DNA of 43,483 nt, taken from assembly GCA_949319575.1 (NCBI GenBank), contig CASGHD010000070.1:1-43483 (forward strand), written 5' to 3'. The stretch comes from an uncultured Anaerolineales bacterium (GTDB lineage: Bacteria; Chloroflexota; Anaerolineae; Anaerolineales; Villigracilaceae). This document shows, piece by piece, positions 14,141 to 22,941 of this stretch (position 1 is the first letter of the stretch; each line of letters starts with the position of its first letter). The position numbers and the translations under genes are program-made. The notes under the pieces were generated by a model, which was not told where the DNA came from, searched no databases, and was given only the letters and a program-made list of their open reading frames with translations.

Positions 14141-15415
14141 TTAATTTTTAATCGCCAGTTGCAGTTCCTGGAAGGATGTCATTTGCGCGATGGCGTTGAT
14201 GAAATCTGCCAACGAGGCGCTTTGCTCGCGCAGGGATCGCACGGCGGGACCGACCGGGTCTTCTCCCGCCGCGCCGCCGGGCACATCGGCGTAGGCTCCG
14301 TGAAAGGCAAAGTAAGCCTGATTAAGTTTGCGGAGTAAATATCCGTTTTGCCAGAAGGCTTGTCGGCGTTCTTCCATGTAGGCTTCCGCTTCTTCAATTT
14401 TTCCCTGGGCGAGCAGTTCATCGGTAGTGACGCGCGTCTCGCGCATCTCAGCGCGGAAGTCGAAGGGCGGCGGATCGCTCTGATCGTCAAGGGTGGGAGG
14501 CGCTTGGGGAAAAGCGACCAAGCCGAAATGGGGAGTTGAAGCGAGAAGCTCAGGGTAATATTTTTCGATGAGGAAAGTCCCCACTTCATTGCCAGCGATG
14601 GAGGCAGTCGTTTCGTTCATCGTGCGCAGTTCGGGAGTCGCGCTGTAATTGATTCCCAGCGGGCGGATGTTGAGGTAGTTATGCGTCCATTCGTGCGCGA
14701 TGGTTTCGAGCAACCAGCGCAGGTCGGTGGTTTCGGTGACCATGGTGGGATACACGCCCACGCCGCCAATGGGGACGGTGAGCGTGGAGACATCCAGCGA
14801 ATCTGCCATGTTGTTTTCGAGTGCGATCTGGTCGTCGAGGGAGAGGGTCGGGAGGACTGAAATGTTCGCGATCTGTTCGATCACGTCGCGGCGCGAAACG
14901 ACGAGCGCGAGCGGCGTGGGGGAGGTGTGGTAAAGCACAGGCGGAAATGGTTGACCGCCTGTGGTAAGGTTGAGTTCAGCCAACGCTTCGGAAATTTGAC
15001 CTTGCAGGGTTGCCTCGGCGAGCGGAGCCAGTAGCTCCTGCCGTTTGAGCAGGGAATCTCGGTTGGCTCGAAGTTGCGCGCTGGCAGTTTCTTTGTCGGT
15101 GACGGCAGGGTCGGCGATGATGAGTTCGAGGGAGTACTCGGTCTCCATCAATGTTTGCGTGGTTCGAAGATATTCGAAAACGATCTGTTTGTTCGCGCCG
15201 CGCTCGAAGAGATAGGGTAAGCCGATGGCGTTTTGTTCGAGTTTGATCCATGTGGCGTTCCAGACCCAATTCGGATAATCGAACTCGATCTCGCGCGTGT
15301 ACAGGCGGACGCGATCGGTTTGCCCGGTGAAACGCGGGACATCGCCTGATACCGCAAAGAGAACAAGAAGCATGACGGCGAGGAAATCCAGTATGCGAGC
15401 AATACGATAAAACAT
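14141..15415 (-). CDS. Membrane-anchored putative zinc metalloprotease (HEWTH)
   Basis: 424 residues. One N-terminal membrane segment (about 8-24) anchors a large outer domain. The motif HEWTH at residues 241-245, inside LLETIAHEWTHNYLNIRP, fits the HExxH zinc site of gluzincins, and a downstream NETTASIAGNEVG segment offers a glutamate as the third ligand. The region before it is rich in Glu/Gln/Leu and probably helical. I do not recognise a named family, and the third ligand is inferred. A TGaTATAAT box on the minus strand places the transcription start exactly on the A of the ATG, so the gene and perhaps the whole run to 10872 would start from a leaderless mRNA. Confidence 0.6.
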   Translation of the reverse strand: MFYRIARILDFLAVMLLVLFAVSGDVPRFTGQTDRVRLYTREIEFDYPNWVWNATWIKLEQNAIGLPYLFERGANKQIVFEYLRTTQTLMETEYSLELIIADPAVTDKETASAQLRANRDSLLKRQELLAPLAEATLQGQISEALAELNLTTGGQPFPPVLYHTSPTPLALVVSRRDVIEQIANISVLPTLSLDDQIALENNMADSLDVSTLTVPIGGVGVYPTMVTETTDLRWLLETIAHEWTHNYLNIRPLGINYSATPELRTMNETTASIAGNEVGTFLIEKYYPELLASTPHFGLVAFPQAPPTLDDQSDPPPFDFRAEMRETRVTTDELLAQGKIEEAEAYMEERRQAFWQNGYLLRKLNQAYFAFHGAYADVPGGAAGEDPVGPAVRSLREQSASLADFINAIAQMTSFQELQLAIKN

Positions 15416-15421
15416 AAGAAA

Positions 15422-15430
15422 ATTATATCA
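15422..15430 (-). promoter_or_regulatory. Extended -10 (TGaTATAAT), leaderless start
   Basis: On the minus strand TGA-TATAAT ends at 15422; seven bases further is 15415, the first base of the ATG of the HExxH protein gene. No ribosome-binding site is possible in such a transcript. Confidence 0.6.
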
Positions 15431-15711
15431 GTATGGATGCGAGAGAGAGACAGCCTCGAGGAGCGAGCGCGCCGCTCTCAAGGTCTGGGTTGCTGACTCT
15501 TTGGCGCATGGATACTTCGACATGGTAAGTGAAAAACGAACCGTCAGCACAGGTTTCGCGAATCGAAAGGACATTTTCTGTTTATCAAAGAGATTTCTGT
15601 GTACTCCGCGCGATTCGTGTGCGGCAAGAGGTTTTATCAGGCGCTCATGGCAGACCTATATAGACGAGAAACCCCAGCATAAAATTTGCGTATACCTCGC
15701 CAGGTTGTTCA
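15431..15711. other. Intergenic stretch between divergent genes, with a decayed palindrome
   Basis: No convincing gene. Between about 15548 and 15622 an arm containing CGCGAATCG faces one containing CGCGATTCG across an AT-rich middle, another diverged member of the intergenic palindrome class. The ORF that starts at 15501 continues into the adaptor gene but its first 91 codons have no family character and are untranslated sequence by my reading. Confidence 0.45.
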
Positions 15712-15739
15712 TTGGCAATTCACATTTGTCGGGTAGAAT
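15712..15739 (+). promoter_or_regulatory. Sigma70-like promoter of the MacA/MacB operon
   Basis: TTGGCA (15712-15717), 16-base spacer, TAGAAT (15734-15739). The predicted transcript starts near 15746 and has a leader of about 28 bases with GGAGGA before the ATG at 15774. Confidence 0.5.
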
Positions 15740-15773
15740 TTTCCCGGCTTTAGAAATCTGTTGGAGGAACCTC

Positions 15774-17039
15774 ATGAGTGATTTTTTCAAGAAACGAAAA
15801 TGGCTGTGGATCACATTGTTGGTCCTGATCGTAGGAGTGAGTGGGTATTTCTATCTGCGAAATTCCCAGCCCGACCCTGCCAGCCAGTACCAAACCGCAT
15901 CCATCGAACGGGGGAACCTGGTCGCCACCATCGGCGCGACGGGGACCGTCCGCGCGAAACAATCGGCGATCCTGATCTGGCAGGCGGCAGGCGCTGTGGA
16001 CGTGGTGAACGCGAAAGTGGGCGATAACGTCCCTGTAAATTTTGTGCTCGCCTACCTTGAGAAGACATCCCTGCCGCAGAGCGTCATCCTTGCCGAGGCA
16101 GACCTCGCCAGCGCGCAACAAGCGTTGGACAACCTGACCAATTCCAATACCGCGCTCGCCCAGGCAACCATCACCCTGCGCGACGCGCAAGCAGTGTACG
16201 ACAAAGCCGCCAACTGGCGCAAAGAGTTGAACGGAAAGATTCACATCAAGGAAATTATCTACAAAACATTCGGCAATCGGAAGATTCCGGTCTTGAAGGA
16301 ATATCGCGGCTATGCCGGTGAAGAAGCCATCGCCAAAGCGGACGAAGACCTCGCTCTTGCAAAAGCCAAATTAGACGACGCCCAGCGCGAATTCGACCGG
16401 CTCGCCGGGGGCAACCTGACCGAGATCGCCGCCGCCCAAGCCCGTGTGGATGCGGCTCAAGCCACCATCAATCTGGCTCGCGTTTCCGCGCCGTTTGCCG
16501 CCACTGTGACGGAAGCCAACCCACTCCCCGGCGACCAGGTCGGAGCGGGCACAGCGGCATTCCGCCTTGACGACCTGACCAGCCTGTTTGTGGATGTCGA
16601 AGTCTCCGAGGTGGATATCAACAGCGTGGCAGAGGGTCAACCGGCGACGCTTTCCTTCGATGCCATACTTGACAAGGACTATCACGGCGAAGTGGTTGAA
16701 GTTGCCAAAGCCGGCACGAACGTCAACGGCGTGGTGAACTTCAAGGTCACTATCGAATTGACCGATGCCGATGCAGGCGTCAAGCCCGGCATGACCGCGG
16801 CGGTGAACATCACGGTGGAAGAGATCAACGATGTGATCCTAATTCCAAACCGCGCTGTGCGCTTGCTGGACGGACAACGTTACGTGTATCTACTGGTGAA
16901 TGGCGCGCCGCAGAAAACCGAGGTCAGCCTCGGCTCCTCCTCCGACACGACGAGCGCGCTGGCTGGCGGCGAGGTTTCGGAAGGCGATTCGATCATCCTC
17001 AACCCGCCAGCCGAAGTTGGTGGTCCGTTTGGAGGCTGA
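15774..17039 (+). CDS. MacA/HlyD-type periplasmic adaptor protein
   Basis: 421 residues from ATG 15774 ([12 protein letters not shown]), supported by GGAGGA nine bases upstream. A single N-terminal membrane helix is followed by a barrel-sandwich lipoyl-like half ([22 protein letters not shown]), a coiled-coil hairpin rich in Ala/Gln (about residues 105-235, with [13 protein letters not shown] and [13 protein letters not shown]), the return half-motif [24 protein letters not shown], and a beta-barrel/membrane-proximal end ([13 protein letters not shown]). It should link the MacB-type ABC transporter to its outer partner. The lipoyl return motif confirms the RND/HlyD family. One base separates it from the ATPase gene. 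Substrate unknown; in organisms with an atypical envelope such adaptors may serve protein or peptide export. Confidence 0.85.
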   Translation: MSDFFKKRKWLWITLLVLIVGVSGYFYLRNSQPDPASQYQTASIERGNLVATIGATGTVRAKQSAILIWQAAGAVDVVNAKVGDNVPVNFVLAYLEKTSLPQSVILAEADLASAQQALDNLTNSNTALAQATITLRDAQAVYDKAANWRKELNGKIHIKEIIYKTFGNRKIPVLKEYRGYAGEEAIAKADEDLALAKAKLDDAQREFDRLAGGNLTEIAAAQARVDAAQATINLARVSAPFAATVTEANPLPGDQVGAGTAAFRLDDLTSLFVDVEVSEVDINSVAEGQPATLSFDAILDKDYHGEVVEVAKAGTNVNGVVNFKVTIELTDADAGVKPGMTAAVNITVEEINDVILIPNRAVRLLDGQRYVYLLVNGAPQKTEVSLGSSSDTTSALAGGEVSEGDSIILNPPAEVGGPFGG

Positions 17040-17040
17040 C

Positions 17041-17736
17041 ATGGATTGGGTGATTCAAACCCACGATCTGCGCAAGGTCTACCAGATGGGCGAGGTGGAA
17101 GTGGAGGCGTTGCGCGGCGTTTCATTCAACATTCAGCGCGGCGAAGTAGTGGCGATCATGGGTCCCTCAGGCTCGGGTAAATCCACGCTGATGAACACGC
17201 TCGGCTGTTTAGACCGTCCCAGCGCCGGCGAATATGTGTTGGACGGCGAGACGGTCGCCAATTTGAACGACGATCAATTGGCAGATGTTCGCAACCGCAA
17301 AGTGGGCTTTGTCTTTCAAAGCTTCAATTTGCTTTCGCGGCAGACTGCCATTACCAATGTGGAACTGCCATTACGGTATTCCAGTAATTCCAAATATGCC
17401 GGGAACGCAAAAGGCAGGCGCGCCCGCGCGATCGAAGCGTTGAAAGCCGTCGGGTTGGAGAATCGGATGACGCATCGTCCCGCCGAACTCTCTGGCGGAC
17501 AGCAACAACGCGTGGCAATTGCGCGCGCCATTGTCAATGACCCCGCCATCATCATGGCAGACGAGCCAACGGGCAACCTCGATTCGAAAGTCGGCAAGGA
17601 AATTATGAAGTTACTTCTCGACCTGAACAAAGAGAGCGGAACTACGTTGATTATCATTACGCACGACCCGACGATTGCCGAGCAAACCCAGCGTGTCATT
17701 CGCTTGCGCGATGGATTACTGGAGAGCGGCTCATGA
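17041..17736 (+). CDS. ABC transporter ATP-binding protein, MacB/LolD type
   Basis: 231 residues from ATG 17041; the track start at 16900 overlaps the adaptor gene and is rejected. It shows Walker A GPSGSGKS near residue 42, Q-loop [20 protein letters not shown], signature LSGGQQQR, Walker [13 protein letters not shown] and the switch histidine in IIITHD. All parts of an active ATPase are present. The [15 protein letters not shown] start and NLLSRQ/NVELP segments are typical for the MacB/LolD/FtsE group. It overlaps the permease gene by ATGA, so the three genes form one operon. Confidence 0.93.
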   Translation: MDWVIQTHDLRKVYQMGEVEVEALRGVSFNIQRGEVVAIMGPSGSGKSTLMNTLGCLDRPSAGEYVLDGETVANLNDDQLADVRNRKVGFVFQSFNLLSRQTAITNVELPLRYSSNSKYAGNAKGRRARAIEALKAVGLENRMTHRPAELSGGQQQRVAIARAIVNDPAIIMADEPTGNLDSKVGKEIMKLLLDLNKESGTTLIIITHDPTIAEQTQRVIRLRDGLLESGS

Positions 17737-18986
17737 GCATCGCGCAAGCCTTCCTGGAAGCGCTCGAATCGATCAGCGGGAACAAGCTGAGGTCTGGCCT
17801 GACCGTGTTGGGGATTGTGATCGGCGTCGCCGCGGTGATCGCCATGCTGGCGGTGGGAAACGGCGCGGAGGCGTCCATCACCGGCTCGATCAGCAGTATC
17901 GGCACGAATTTGTTGTTCGTTTTTCGCGGCAGTCCTGAAAGTCAGCAGGAGGCGCCAGATCGTAGCAGCGCCCAGAACGACCGCCCATTGACTCTTGCCG
18001 ATGCCTCGGCGTTGGCAGACCCGTTCGCCGCGCCGTCGGTGGCGATCGTTGCGCCGGCGATTCAAGGCAACGGGATGATCACTTTCGCGGGCGAAAACGC
18101 ATCGACCACCATCACCGGTGTCACGCCGGAATATTTCGCCGTTCGCAATTTGGAACTTTCGGAAGGCGAGTTTATCAATCAGGAGCATCTACTCGGGCGC
18201 ATGTCTGTTGTTGTGCTCGGACCTGAAGCCGCCGATGCAATTATGGGTCGGCACGACGGCATTGTGGGCGAATCGATCCGCATTGAGGGACAGCCGTTCC
18301 GCATTATCGGCGTGTTGGAGGCGAAAGGCGGCGGCGCGTTCGGCAGTGAAGATAACAGCGCCTACCTCCCGTTTACCACCGCGCAGGCGCGCCTGCTTAA
18401 GCGCAATGCGCGCGATGAAGTGGATGTGATCTTCGTGCAAGCCACAAGCGGGGAAACAGTTCCGCAAGCCTCGGAGGAGATCGCAAACATTTTGCGCCAG
18501 CGGCACCGCACGCCCATCGGTAGCGACGATTTCACCGTGTTTACCCAGCAGGATTTCCTTCAAACATTCGGCGCGATCACCGGCGTGCTTACGATCTTTC
18601 TGGGCGGCATCGCGGGAATTTCCCTGCTCGTGGGCGGCATTGGCATTATGAACATCATGCTGGTCTCGGTCACAGAACGCACGCGTGAGATCGGTTTGCG
18701 CAAAGCGCTCGGCGCGCGCCGGCGCGATATTCTGATTCAATTCCTCACCGAGTCATCCCTGCTGAGTCTCATCGGCGGGATCATCGGCATTATTCTCGGT
18801 TGGTTGATCTCTTATGCCGTCGGGCAGATCGCCGCGGCGAACGGCACAGACTTTATCCCGCTGGTCACAACGGATGCGGTCGCGCTTGCCACAATCTTTT
18901 CGGCGGCCGTGGGGTTATTCTTCGGCATCTATCCCGCTAATCGCGCGGCGAGCCTCGAACCTGTCGAAGCGTTGCGGTATGAATAA
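17733..18986 (+). CDS. ABC transporter permease, MacB/FtsX type
   Basis: 417 residues with the MacB layout: first membrane helix (about 20-40, [20 protein letters not shown]), a large extracytoplasmic MacB_PCD domain (about 45-280), then three helices in the FtsX domain (about 285-415; [34 protein letters not shown] is the family signature), ending [18 protein letters not shown]. It works with the ATPase and adaptor just upstream, coupling ATP hydrolysis to movement of the outer domain. Followed by a 15-bp hairpin. Confidence 0.92.
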   Translation: MSIAQAFLEALESISGNKLRSGLTVLGIVIGVAAVIAMLAVGNGAEASITGSISSIGTNLLFVFRGSPESQQEAPDRSSAQNDRPLTLADASALADPFAAPSVAIVAPAIQGNGMITFAGENASTTITGVTPEYFAVRNLELSEGEFINQEHLLGRMSVVVLGPEAADAIMGRHDGIVGESIRIEGQPFRIIGVLEAKGGGAFGSEDNSAYLPFTTAQARLLKRNARDEVDVIFVQATSGETVPQASEEIANILRQRHRTPIGSDDFTVFTQQDFLQTFGAITGVLTIFLGGIAGISLLVGGIGIMNIMLVSVTERTREIGLRKALGARRRDILIQFLTESSLLSLIGGIIGIILGWLISYAVGQIAAANGTDFIPLVTTDAVALATIFSAAVGLFFGIYPANRAASLEPVEALRYE

Positions 18987-18992
18987 ACTTTG

Positions 18993-19044
18993 AATCTTCG
19001 CTAATCGTCGCGAATGGTTTCCTTCACGGCGATTAGCGAAGATT
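18993..19044 (+). terminator. 15-bp hairpin after the MacB-type operon
   Basis: AATCTTCGCTAATCG (18993-19007) pairs perfectly with CGATTAGCGAAGATT (19030-19044), seven bases after the permease stop. No strict T-run follows (GGCTCTACCGTTTTTAT), so termination would be moderate. Its sequence also fits the class of mobile palindromes in this window. Confidence 0.5.
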
Positions 19045-19111
19045 GGCTCTACCGTTTTTATCGGGAAACCCTTTTCAAATACAAAGGCTTGCATTAACGG
19101 TTCGTCTTTCG

Positions 19112-19206
19112 CTCACCGTGTCGAAAAGACACGACGGTCACAAAGGAAAAACCCAAGGAATGTAGGCTTTTTTCCCCTTTGTGTACTTTGTATCCTTCGT
19201 GGTGAG
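19112..19206. repeat. Imperfect palindrome upstream of the SerA-type gene
   Basis: CTCACC (19112-19117) faces GGTGAG (19201-19206), with partial pairing between (GTCACAAAGG-like versus CTTTGTGTAC-like arms) and a small perfect CGTGTC-GAAAA-GACACG hairpin at 19117-19133. No gene inside; the short minus-strand ORFs here are shadows. Confidence 0.45.
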
Positions 19207-19267
19207 GCTCTTTCCCGTTAAGTACGGAAGCCCCCGAAGATTGGCGGATAAATTGCTCTTCCCCACG

Positions 19268-19276
19268 TGATAAAAT
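19268..19276 (+). promoter_or_regulatory. Extended -10 (TGaTAAAAT), leaderless start
   Basis: TGA-TAAAAT ends at 19276; seven bases on is 19283, the A of the ATG. No Shine-Dalgarno sequence is present. Confidence 0.55.
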
Positions 19277-19282
19277 CCATGT

Positions 19283-20224
19283 ATGACACAATTCAAAATC
19301 CTCATCACTGACGGACTCGACCAAAGCGGATTGGATATCTTGCGCTCGCAAGCGGAAGTGGATAACCGCAAAGACATTTCAGCGGACGATCTCCTCAAAG
19401 CGATTCCCGAATACAACGGACTCATCGTTCGCGGTCGGACGAAGGTAACTGCCTCGGTGTTGGATGCGGCTATCCGCCTAAAAGCGATCGGCCGCGCCGG
19501 CGTCGGCGTGGACAATATCGACCTCAACGCGGCAAAAAAGCGCAACGTCACCGTTGTCAACGCGCCCATGTCCACTTCGATCGCTGTCGCCGAATTGACC
19601 TTTGGGTTACTGCTCGCCCTCGCCCGCGAAATTCCCCGCGCCGATGCGGGCATGAAACAAGGCAAATGGCTCAAAAAAGAACTCGAAGGCGCGGAGTTGA
19701 ACGGAAAAACCCTCGGCGTGATCGGTTTTGGGCGCATCGGCATGGAGTTGGGCAAGCGCGCCGCCGCTTTCGGCATGAGCGTCGTTGCCTACGATCCGTT
19801 GATCTCGGAAGATGAAATTGCAAAACGCGGCGCGGAACCGGTTTCGATTCAAGACCTGTACGCGTGGTCTGATTTCATTTCCCTCCATTTGCCGCTCAAC
19901 GTGCAAACACGGGACATGATCGGTCCGCTGGCGTTTTCGCAGATGAAGAACGGCGCGCGCATCGTGTGCGCGGCGCGCGGAGGGATCATCGACGAAGCCG
20001 CGTTGGTCGCCGCGCTGAACAGCGGCAAGGTCGCCGGCGCCGCGCTGGACGTGTACGCGGTGGAACCTCCCGGGGAAACTGAAGCAGTCCTCCACCCGAA
20101 AGTGATCGCCATGCCGCATATTGGGGCGCAGACCGCCGAAGCGCAATCCCGCGCGTCGGAGGATATCGCCAACGAGGTATTATCCGCCTTGCTGGATAAG
20201 CCTCTACGATGGAAGGTCAATTAG
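19283..20224 (+). CDS. serA: D-3-phosphoglycerate dehydrogenase-like D-2-hydroxyacid dehydrogenase
   Basis: 313 residues, the short form without ACT or intervening domains. N-terminal substrate domain with LIVRGRTKVTASVLDAA and IGRAGVGVDNIDL, then the NAD-binding motif GVIGFGRIGMELGKRAA (about 146-162) with an Asp after it (VVAYDP) favouring NAD. Catalytic Arg lies in CAARGGIIDE, Glu in YAVEPPG and His in MPHIGAQT. It would oxidise 3-phosphoglycerate as the first step of serine synthesis; other 2-hydroxyacid substrates are possible because short SerA forms are hard to separate. Predicted leaderless transcript. The M32 carboxypeptidase gene follows after 16 bases and may be co-transcribed. Confidence 0.82.
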   Translation: MTQFKILITDGLDQSGLDILRSQAEVDNRKDISADDLLKAIPEYNGLIVRGRTKVTASVLDAAIRLKAIGRAGVGVDNIDLNAAKKRNVTVVNAPMSTSIAVAELTFGLLLALAREIPRADAGMKQGKWLKKELEGAELNGKTLGVIGFGRIGMELGKRAAAFGMSVVAYDPLISEDEIAKRGAEPVSIQDLYAWSDFISLHLPLNVQTRDMIGPLAFSQMKNGARIVCAARGGIIDEAALVAALNSGKVAGAALDVYAVEPPGETEAVLHPKVIAMPHIGAQTAEAQSRASEDIANEVLSALLDKPLRWKVN

Positions 20225-20240
20225 AAGTTTAGGAGTTTCC

Positions 20241-21737
20241 ATGTCTGAAAAACTCAACCGTTTGAAAGAAATACTTGGGGAGGTTTCCGATCTTGGCAGA
20301 GCCTCGTCGGTGCTGGATTGGGACCAGCAGGTAAACATTCCGCCGCTGGGCGGCGATGCGCGCGGTCAACAACTGGCGACGCTCGGAAAGATCAGGCAGG
20401 AGAAATTCACATCCGATGAGGTGGGGCGTTTGATCGATGATCTGAAACTCGAGTTTGCCGGCGTAGATTCAGAGGATGCCGCGATGATCCGCGTTGCCGC
20501 GCGAAACTACGACAAGGCAAAACGCGTCCCGCCGTCTTTCGTGGCGGAACAGGCAGTGGCCACCTCCAAGTCGTTTGAAGCCTGGGTGGAGGCAAAGGGA
20601 AAATCGGACTATTCGATCTTCCTGCCGCGTCTGCAAAAAATGGTGGAACTTGTTCACAAGTATATTTCGTTTTTCCCGCCTGCCGATCATCCCTACGACA
20701 CCCTGCTCGATGATTACGAACCCGGCATGAAGACCGCCGATGTGAAAGCCATCTTCGACGGGTTGCGTCCCAGGCAAGTGGAGTTGATCAAAGCCATTGG
20801 CGAGGCGCAACAAGTGAAGGATGATTTTCTGCATAAAAAATATGCCGAGAAAAAATTGTGGGATTTCGGCGAAGAGATCATCAAGGCATTCGGCTATGAT
20901 TTTAATCGCGGCAGGCAGGATAAAGCCGCGCATCCGTTCGAGACCACATTCAGCGTGAACGACGTCCGCATCACCACGCGTTTCGAAGCCGGCAATCCGT
21001 TGGCGATGATCTTCAGCACCATGCACGAAGCGGGGCACGGAATGTACGAGCAGGGCGTGAACCCGGCCTTCGAGCGCACAGCATTAGAGAGCGGCGCCTC
21101 GCTTGCCGTTCACGAGTCGCAATCTCGCATGTGGGAAAACCTCGTCGGGCGGTCGCTTCCGCTCTGGGAACATTTCTTCCCAAAACTCAAAAAGACCTTC
21201 CCCGCGCAACTCGATGGCGTCGGACTCAGGGCATTCTACAAAGGGGTCAACAAAGTGGAACCTTCGCTCATTCGCGTCAATGCCGATGAAGCCACCTACA
21301 ACTTGCACATCATGCTCCGCCTCGATCTCGAGATCGCCATGGTCGAGAACAAGGTGGAGCTTAAACACCTGCCGGAAATTTGGAACACAAAAATGCGGGA
21401 ATACCTCGGTGTCACCCCGCCGAACGACGCGCAGGGCGTGTTGCAGGATATTCACTGGTCAGCCGGGCTGATCGGTTACTTCTCCACCTACGCATTGGGC
21501 AATCTTGTTTCCGCCCAGTTATGGGAGAAGATCAACAAAGACCTCCGCAACCTCGACGACCAGTTCCGCGCCGGCAAATTCGACGCCCTGCTTGGCTGGC
21601 TTCGAGAGAACATCCACCAATATGGCCACAAATATGATCCGCAAGACCTCGTTCAGCGCGTCACCGGCTCAACGATCACACCAGAACCCTACATCCGCTA
21701 CCTGACGAAAAAATACAGCGAGATCTACTCCTTGTAA
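20241..21737 (+). CDS. Metallocarboxypeptidase Taq family (M32)
   Basis: 498 residues from ATG 20241, chosen for the AGGAG five bases upstream; the track start at 20121 overlaps the serA-type gene. This matches the usual ~500 residues of the family. The zinc site is HEAGH in IFSTMHEAGHGMYEQG (about residue 259), followed by the typical HESQSRMWENLVGRS and, near the C terminus, GVLQDIHWSAGLIGYFSTYALGN. These cytosolic enzymes remove C-terminal residues from peptides and probably serve peptide recycling. All recognised zinc-ligand motifs are intact. Confidence 0.93.
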   Translation: MSEKLNRLKEILGEVSDLGRASSVLDWDQQVNIPPLGGDARGQQLATLGKIRQEKFTSDEVGRLIDDLKLEFAGVDSEDAAMIRVAARNYDKAKRVPPSFVAEQAVATSKSFEAWVEAKGKSDYSIFLPRLQKMVELVHKYISFFPPADHPYDTLLDDYEPGMKTADVKAIFDGLRPRQVELIKAIGEAQQVKDDFLHKKYAEKKLWDFGEEIIKAFGYDFNRGRQDKAAHPFETTFSVNDVRITTRFEAGNPLAMIFSTMHEAGHGMYEQGVNPAFERTALESGASLAVHESQSRMWENLVGRSLPLWEHFFPKLKKTFPAQLDGVGLRAFYKGVNKVEPSLIRVNADEATYNLHIMLRLDLEIAMVENKVELKHLPEIWNTKMREYLGVTPPNDAQGVLQDIHWSAGLIGYFSTYALGNLVSAQLWEKINKDLRNLDDQFRAGKFDALLGWLRENIHQYGHKYDPQDLVQRVTGSTITPEPYIRYLTKKYSEIYSL

Positions 21738-21760
21738 ATTCGGCTGTTGATTATTGAGAC

Positions 21761-21794
21761 AAGTCCAATGACACATGATTGGGTCATTGGATTT
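21761..21794. repeat. Inverted repeat upstream of the lipoprotein gene
   Basis: CCAATGAC (21765-21772) and GTCATTGG (21783-21790) are perfect arms with a 10-base spacer, extendable by AAGT/ATTT with one mismatch. It lies 17 bases before the lipoprotein ATG and could be an operator or a leader hairpin. Confidence 0.4.
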
Positions 21795-21806
21795 GTTCAT
21801 GAATCC

Positions 21807-22718
21807 ATGAAAATTCGACTCCTAACCCTCGCCTCTCTTCTCGGACTGTTGGCTGGTTGCGCCACCCCGGCCTTAAGCCCCATCCCGACTTCGATTCCGC
21901 CCGACCATCTTCCCACCGTCATTGCTCAAACTGCGGAAGCGGCAAACCTCGCCGCCACCGAAACCTTCATGGCGTCGCTTCCCACGCTGGCGCCGACTCA
22001 ATCTCCCGCGCCCACGTTAACCATCACCCCAGGTCCATCTCCCACCGCAACCAGCATCCCCGGGCATGATCTTGCGGAGATCGAGATCGCGTCGCCGGGT
22101 CCCTTTTCGAAAGTGGTATCGCCGATCACCCTCAAAATGGATATCACCACCGGCAAAAGCGAAATTGTGCAGGTGGACCTTTTTGGCGAGGATGGTCGTC
22201 TCGTCACCCGCCTGCTCAAAAAGAATGTGCCCACCTCCAATCATGGCATCCAGCAAACTATCAAGGTTTCCTTTGAGATCCCCGGCGCGGCGGAAGTGGG
22301 GCGGCTTACCGTCAGCACGTTCGATGAATTCGACCGCGCGCAAGCGGTGAACTCCGTTCGATTGTTGTTGCTCTCTTCGGGTGAAAATGAAATCACCACA
22401 CCGGGGAATCCTTCCGAGCCGATTCGAGTTTTTTCCCCCGCCAAAAAGGATTCCGCATCGGGCGGCGTCCTCGCTGTTCGCGGGGATGTCTGGCCCTTCA
22501 GTTTGGAGCCGATCATCCTCGAGTTGATCACGCCAGATGGGAAATCGCTGGGTCTGCGCGTGCTTAACATCGAACAAACAACCCCGCAGTTGTTCGAAAC
22601 GACCATCCCATACCGGGTCTCGGAGCCGGTCATTGCCCGCCTGACCATCCGCCAGGAAGACGATCGCATTCCCGGTATGTTTTACGTGTACACGCAGGAA
22701 GTTCTGCTCAACCCGTAA
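21807..22718 (+). CDS. Lipoprotein with two Ig-like (Gmad2-like) domains
   Basis: 303 residues from ATG 21807 (MKIRLLTLASLLGLLAGC); the earlier ATG at 21747 would place 20 extra polar residues before the signal peptide. Lipobox LLAGC is canonical, with Cys18. A Pro/Thr/Ser-rich linker runs to about residue 90. Two beta-rich domains follow: one beginning IEIASPGPFSKVVSPITLKM and one IRVFSPAKKDSASGGVLAVRG, both resembling the Ig-like Gmad2 or related SPxxGxxV...G fold. No enzyme motif. It is probably a surface-attached binding protein. No strong Shine-Dalgarno sequence is visible. It precedes the tRNA promoter immediately. Confidence 0.7.
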   Translation: MKIRLLTLASLLGLLAGCATPALSPIPTSIPPDHLPTVIAQTAEAANLAATETFMASLPTLAPTQSPAPTLTITPGPSPTATSIPGHDLAEIEIASPGPFSKVVSPITLKMDITTGKSEIVQVDLFGEDGRLVTRLLKKNVPTSNHGIQQTIKVSFEIPGAAEVGRLTVSTFDEFDRAQAVNSVRLLLLSSGENEITTPGNPSEPIRVFSPAKKDSASGGVLAVRGDVWPFSLEPIILELITPDGKSLGLRVLNIEQTTPQLFETTIPYRVSEPVIARLTIRQEDDRIPGMFYVYTQEVLLNP

Positions 22719-22719
22719 C

Positions 22720-22748
22720 TTGCCAATTCGCAATACGGTGTGTATAAT
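22720..22748 (+). promoter_or_regulatory. Sigma70-like promoter for tRNA-Pro
   Basis: TTGCCA (22720-22725), exact 17-base spacer, TATAAT (22743-22748). Predicted start near 22755, so the transcript would first carry the tRNA-like relic, then tRNA-Pro. The -35 overlaps the end of the lipoprotein gene's stop region. Confidence 0.75.
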
Positions 22749-22766
22749 TCGCACGCTTTGCACTAT

Positions 22767-22833
22767 TGAGGCGTGACGCAGACCGGTAGAAAGTGGCGCT
22801 ACAAGCGCCAAGGTCTACATTCACTCTCACGAA
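22767..22833 (+). pseudogene. tRNA-like relic in tandem with tRNA-Pro
   Basis: The segment aligns with the tRNA-Pro gene 69 bases downstream: CAGACCGGTAG (22779-22789) is identical to the D-loop region of the tRNA, the following 21-base distance to AGGTC is exactly conserved, and TTCA...TCTC matches the T-loop after a one-base shift. At the anticodon position it has TGGCG-CTACAAG-CGCCA, a perfect five-base stem and seven-base loop with T at position 33. The D and T stems no longer pair and the acceptor ends do not form seven pairs (only CGTGA/TCACG). So it is a tRNA-derived relic or an unusual tRNA-like RNA, not a normal tRNA. Confidence 0.6.
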
Positions 22834-22835
22834 AT

Positions 22836-22909
22836 CGGGGTGTGGCTCAGACCGGTAGAGCGCACGGTTCGGGTCCGTGAGGTCCCGAGTTCAAATCTCG
22901 GCACCCCGA
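22836..22909 (+). tRNA. tRNA-Pro (CGG anticodon)
   Basis: Cloverleaf by eye: acceptor CGGGGTG (22836-22842) with CACCCCG (22902-22908) and discriminator A at 22909; D stem GCTC/GAGC; anticodon stem CACGG/CCGTG with loop TTCGGGT, giving anticodon CGG; T stem CCGAG/CTCGG around TTCAAAT. The first pair C1-G72 is typical of proline tRNAs. CCA is not encoded and must be added. It reads CCG codons. Followed at once by an intrinsic terminator. Confidence 0.97.
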
Positions 22910-22910
22910 C

Positions 22911-22941
22911 AAAAAGACTCCCAGCAATGGGAGTCTTTTTT
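22911..22941 (+). terminator. Intrinsic terminator after tRNA-Pro
   Basis: AAAGACTCCCA - GCAA - TGGGAGTCTTTTTT: an 11-bp stem with tetraloop followed by six T residues, directly after the tRNA. A textbook rho-independent terminator. Confidence 0.93.

Noticed and set aside
15501-15773. 91-residue N-terminal extension of the MacA-type adaptor
   Set aside because: It lies upstream of the predicted promoter and lacks a ribosome-binding site; ATG 15774 has GGAGGA.
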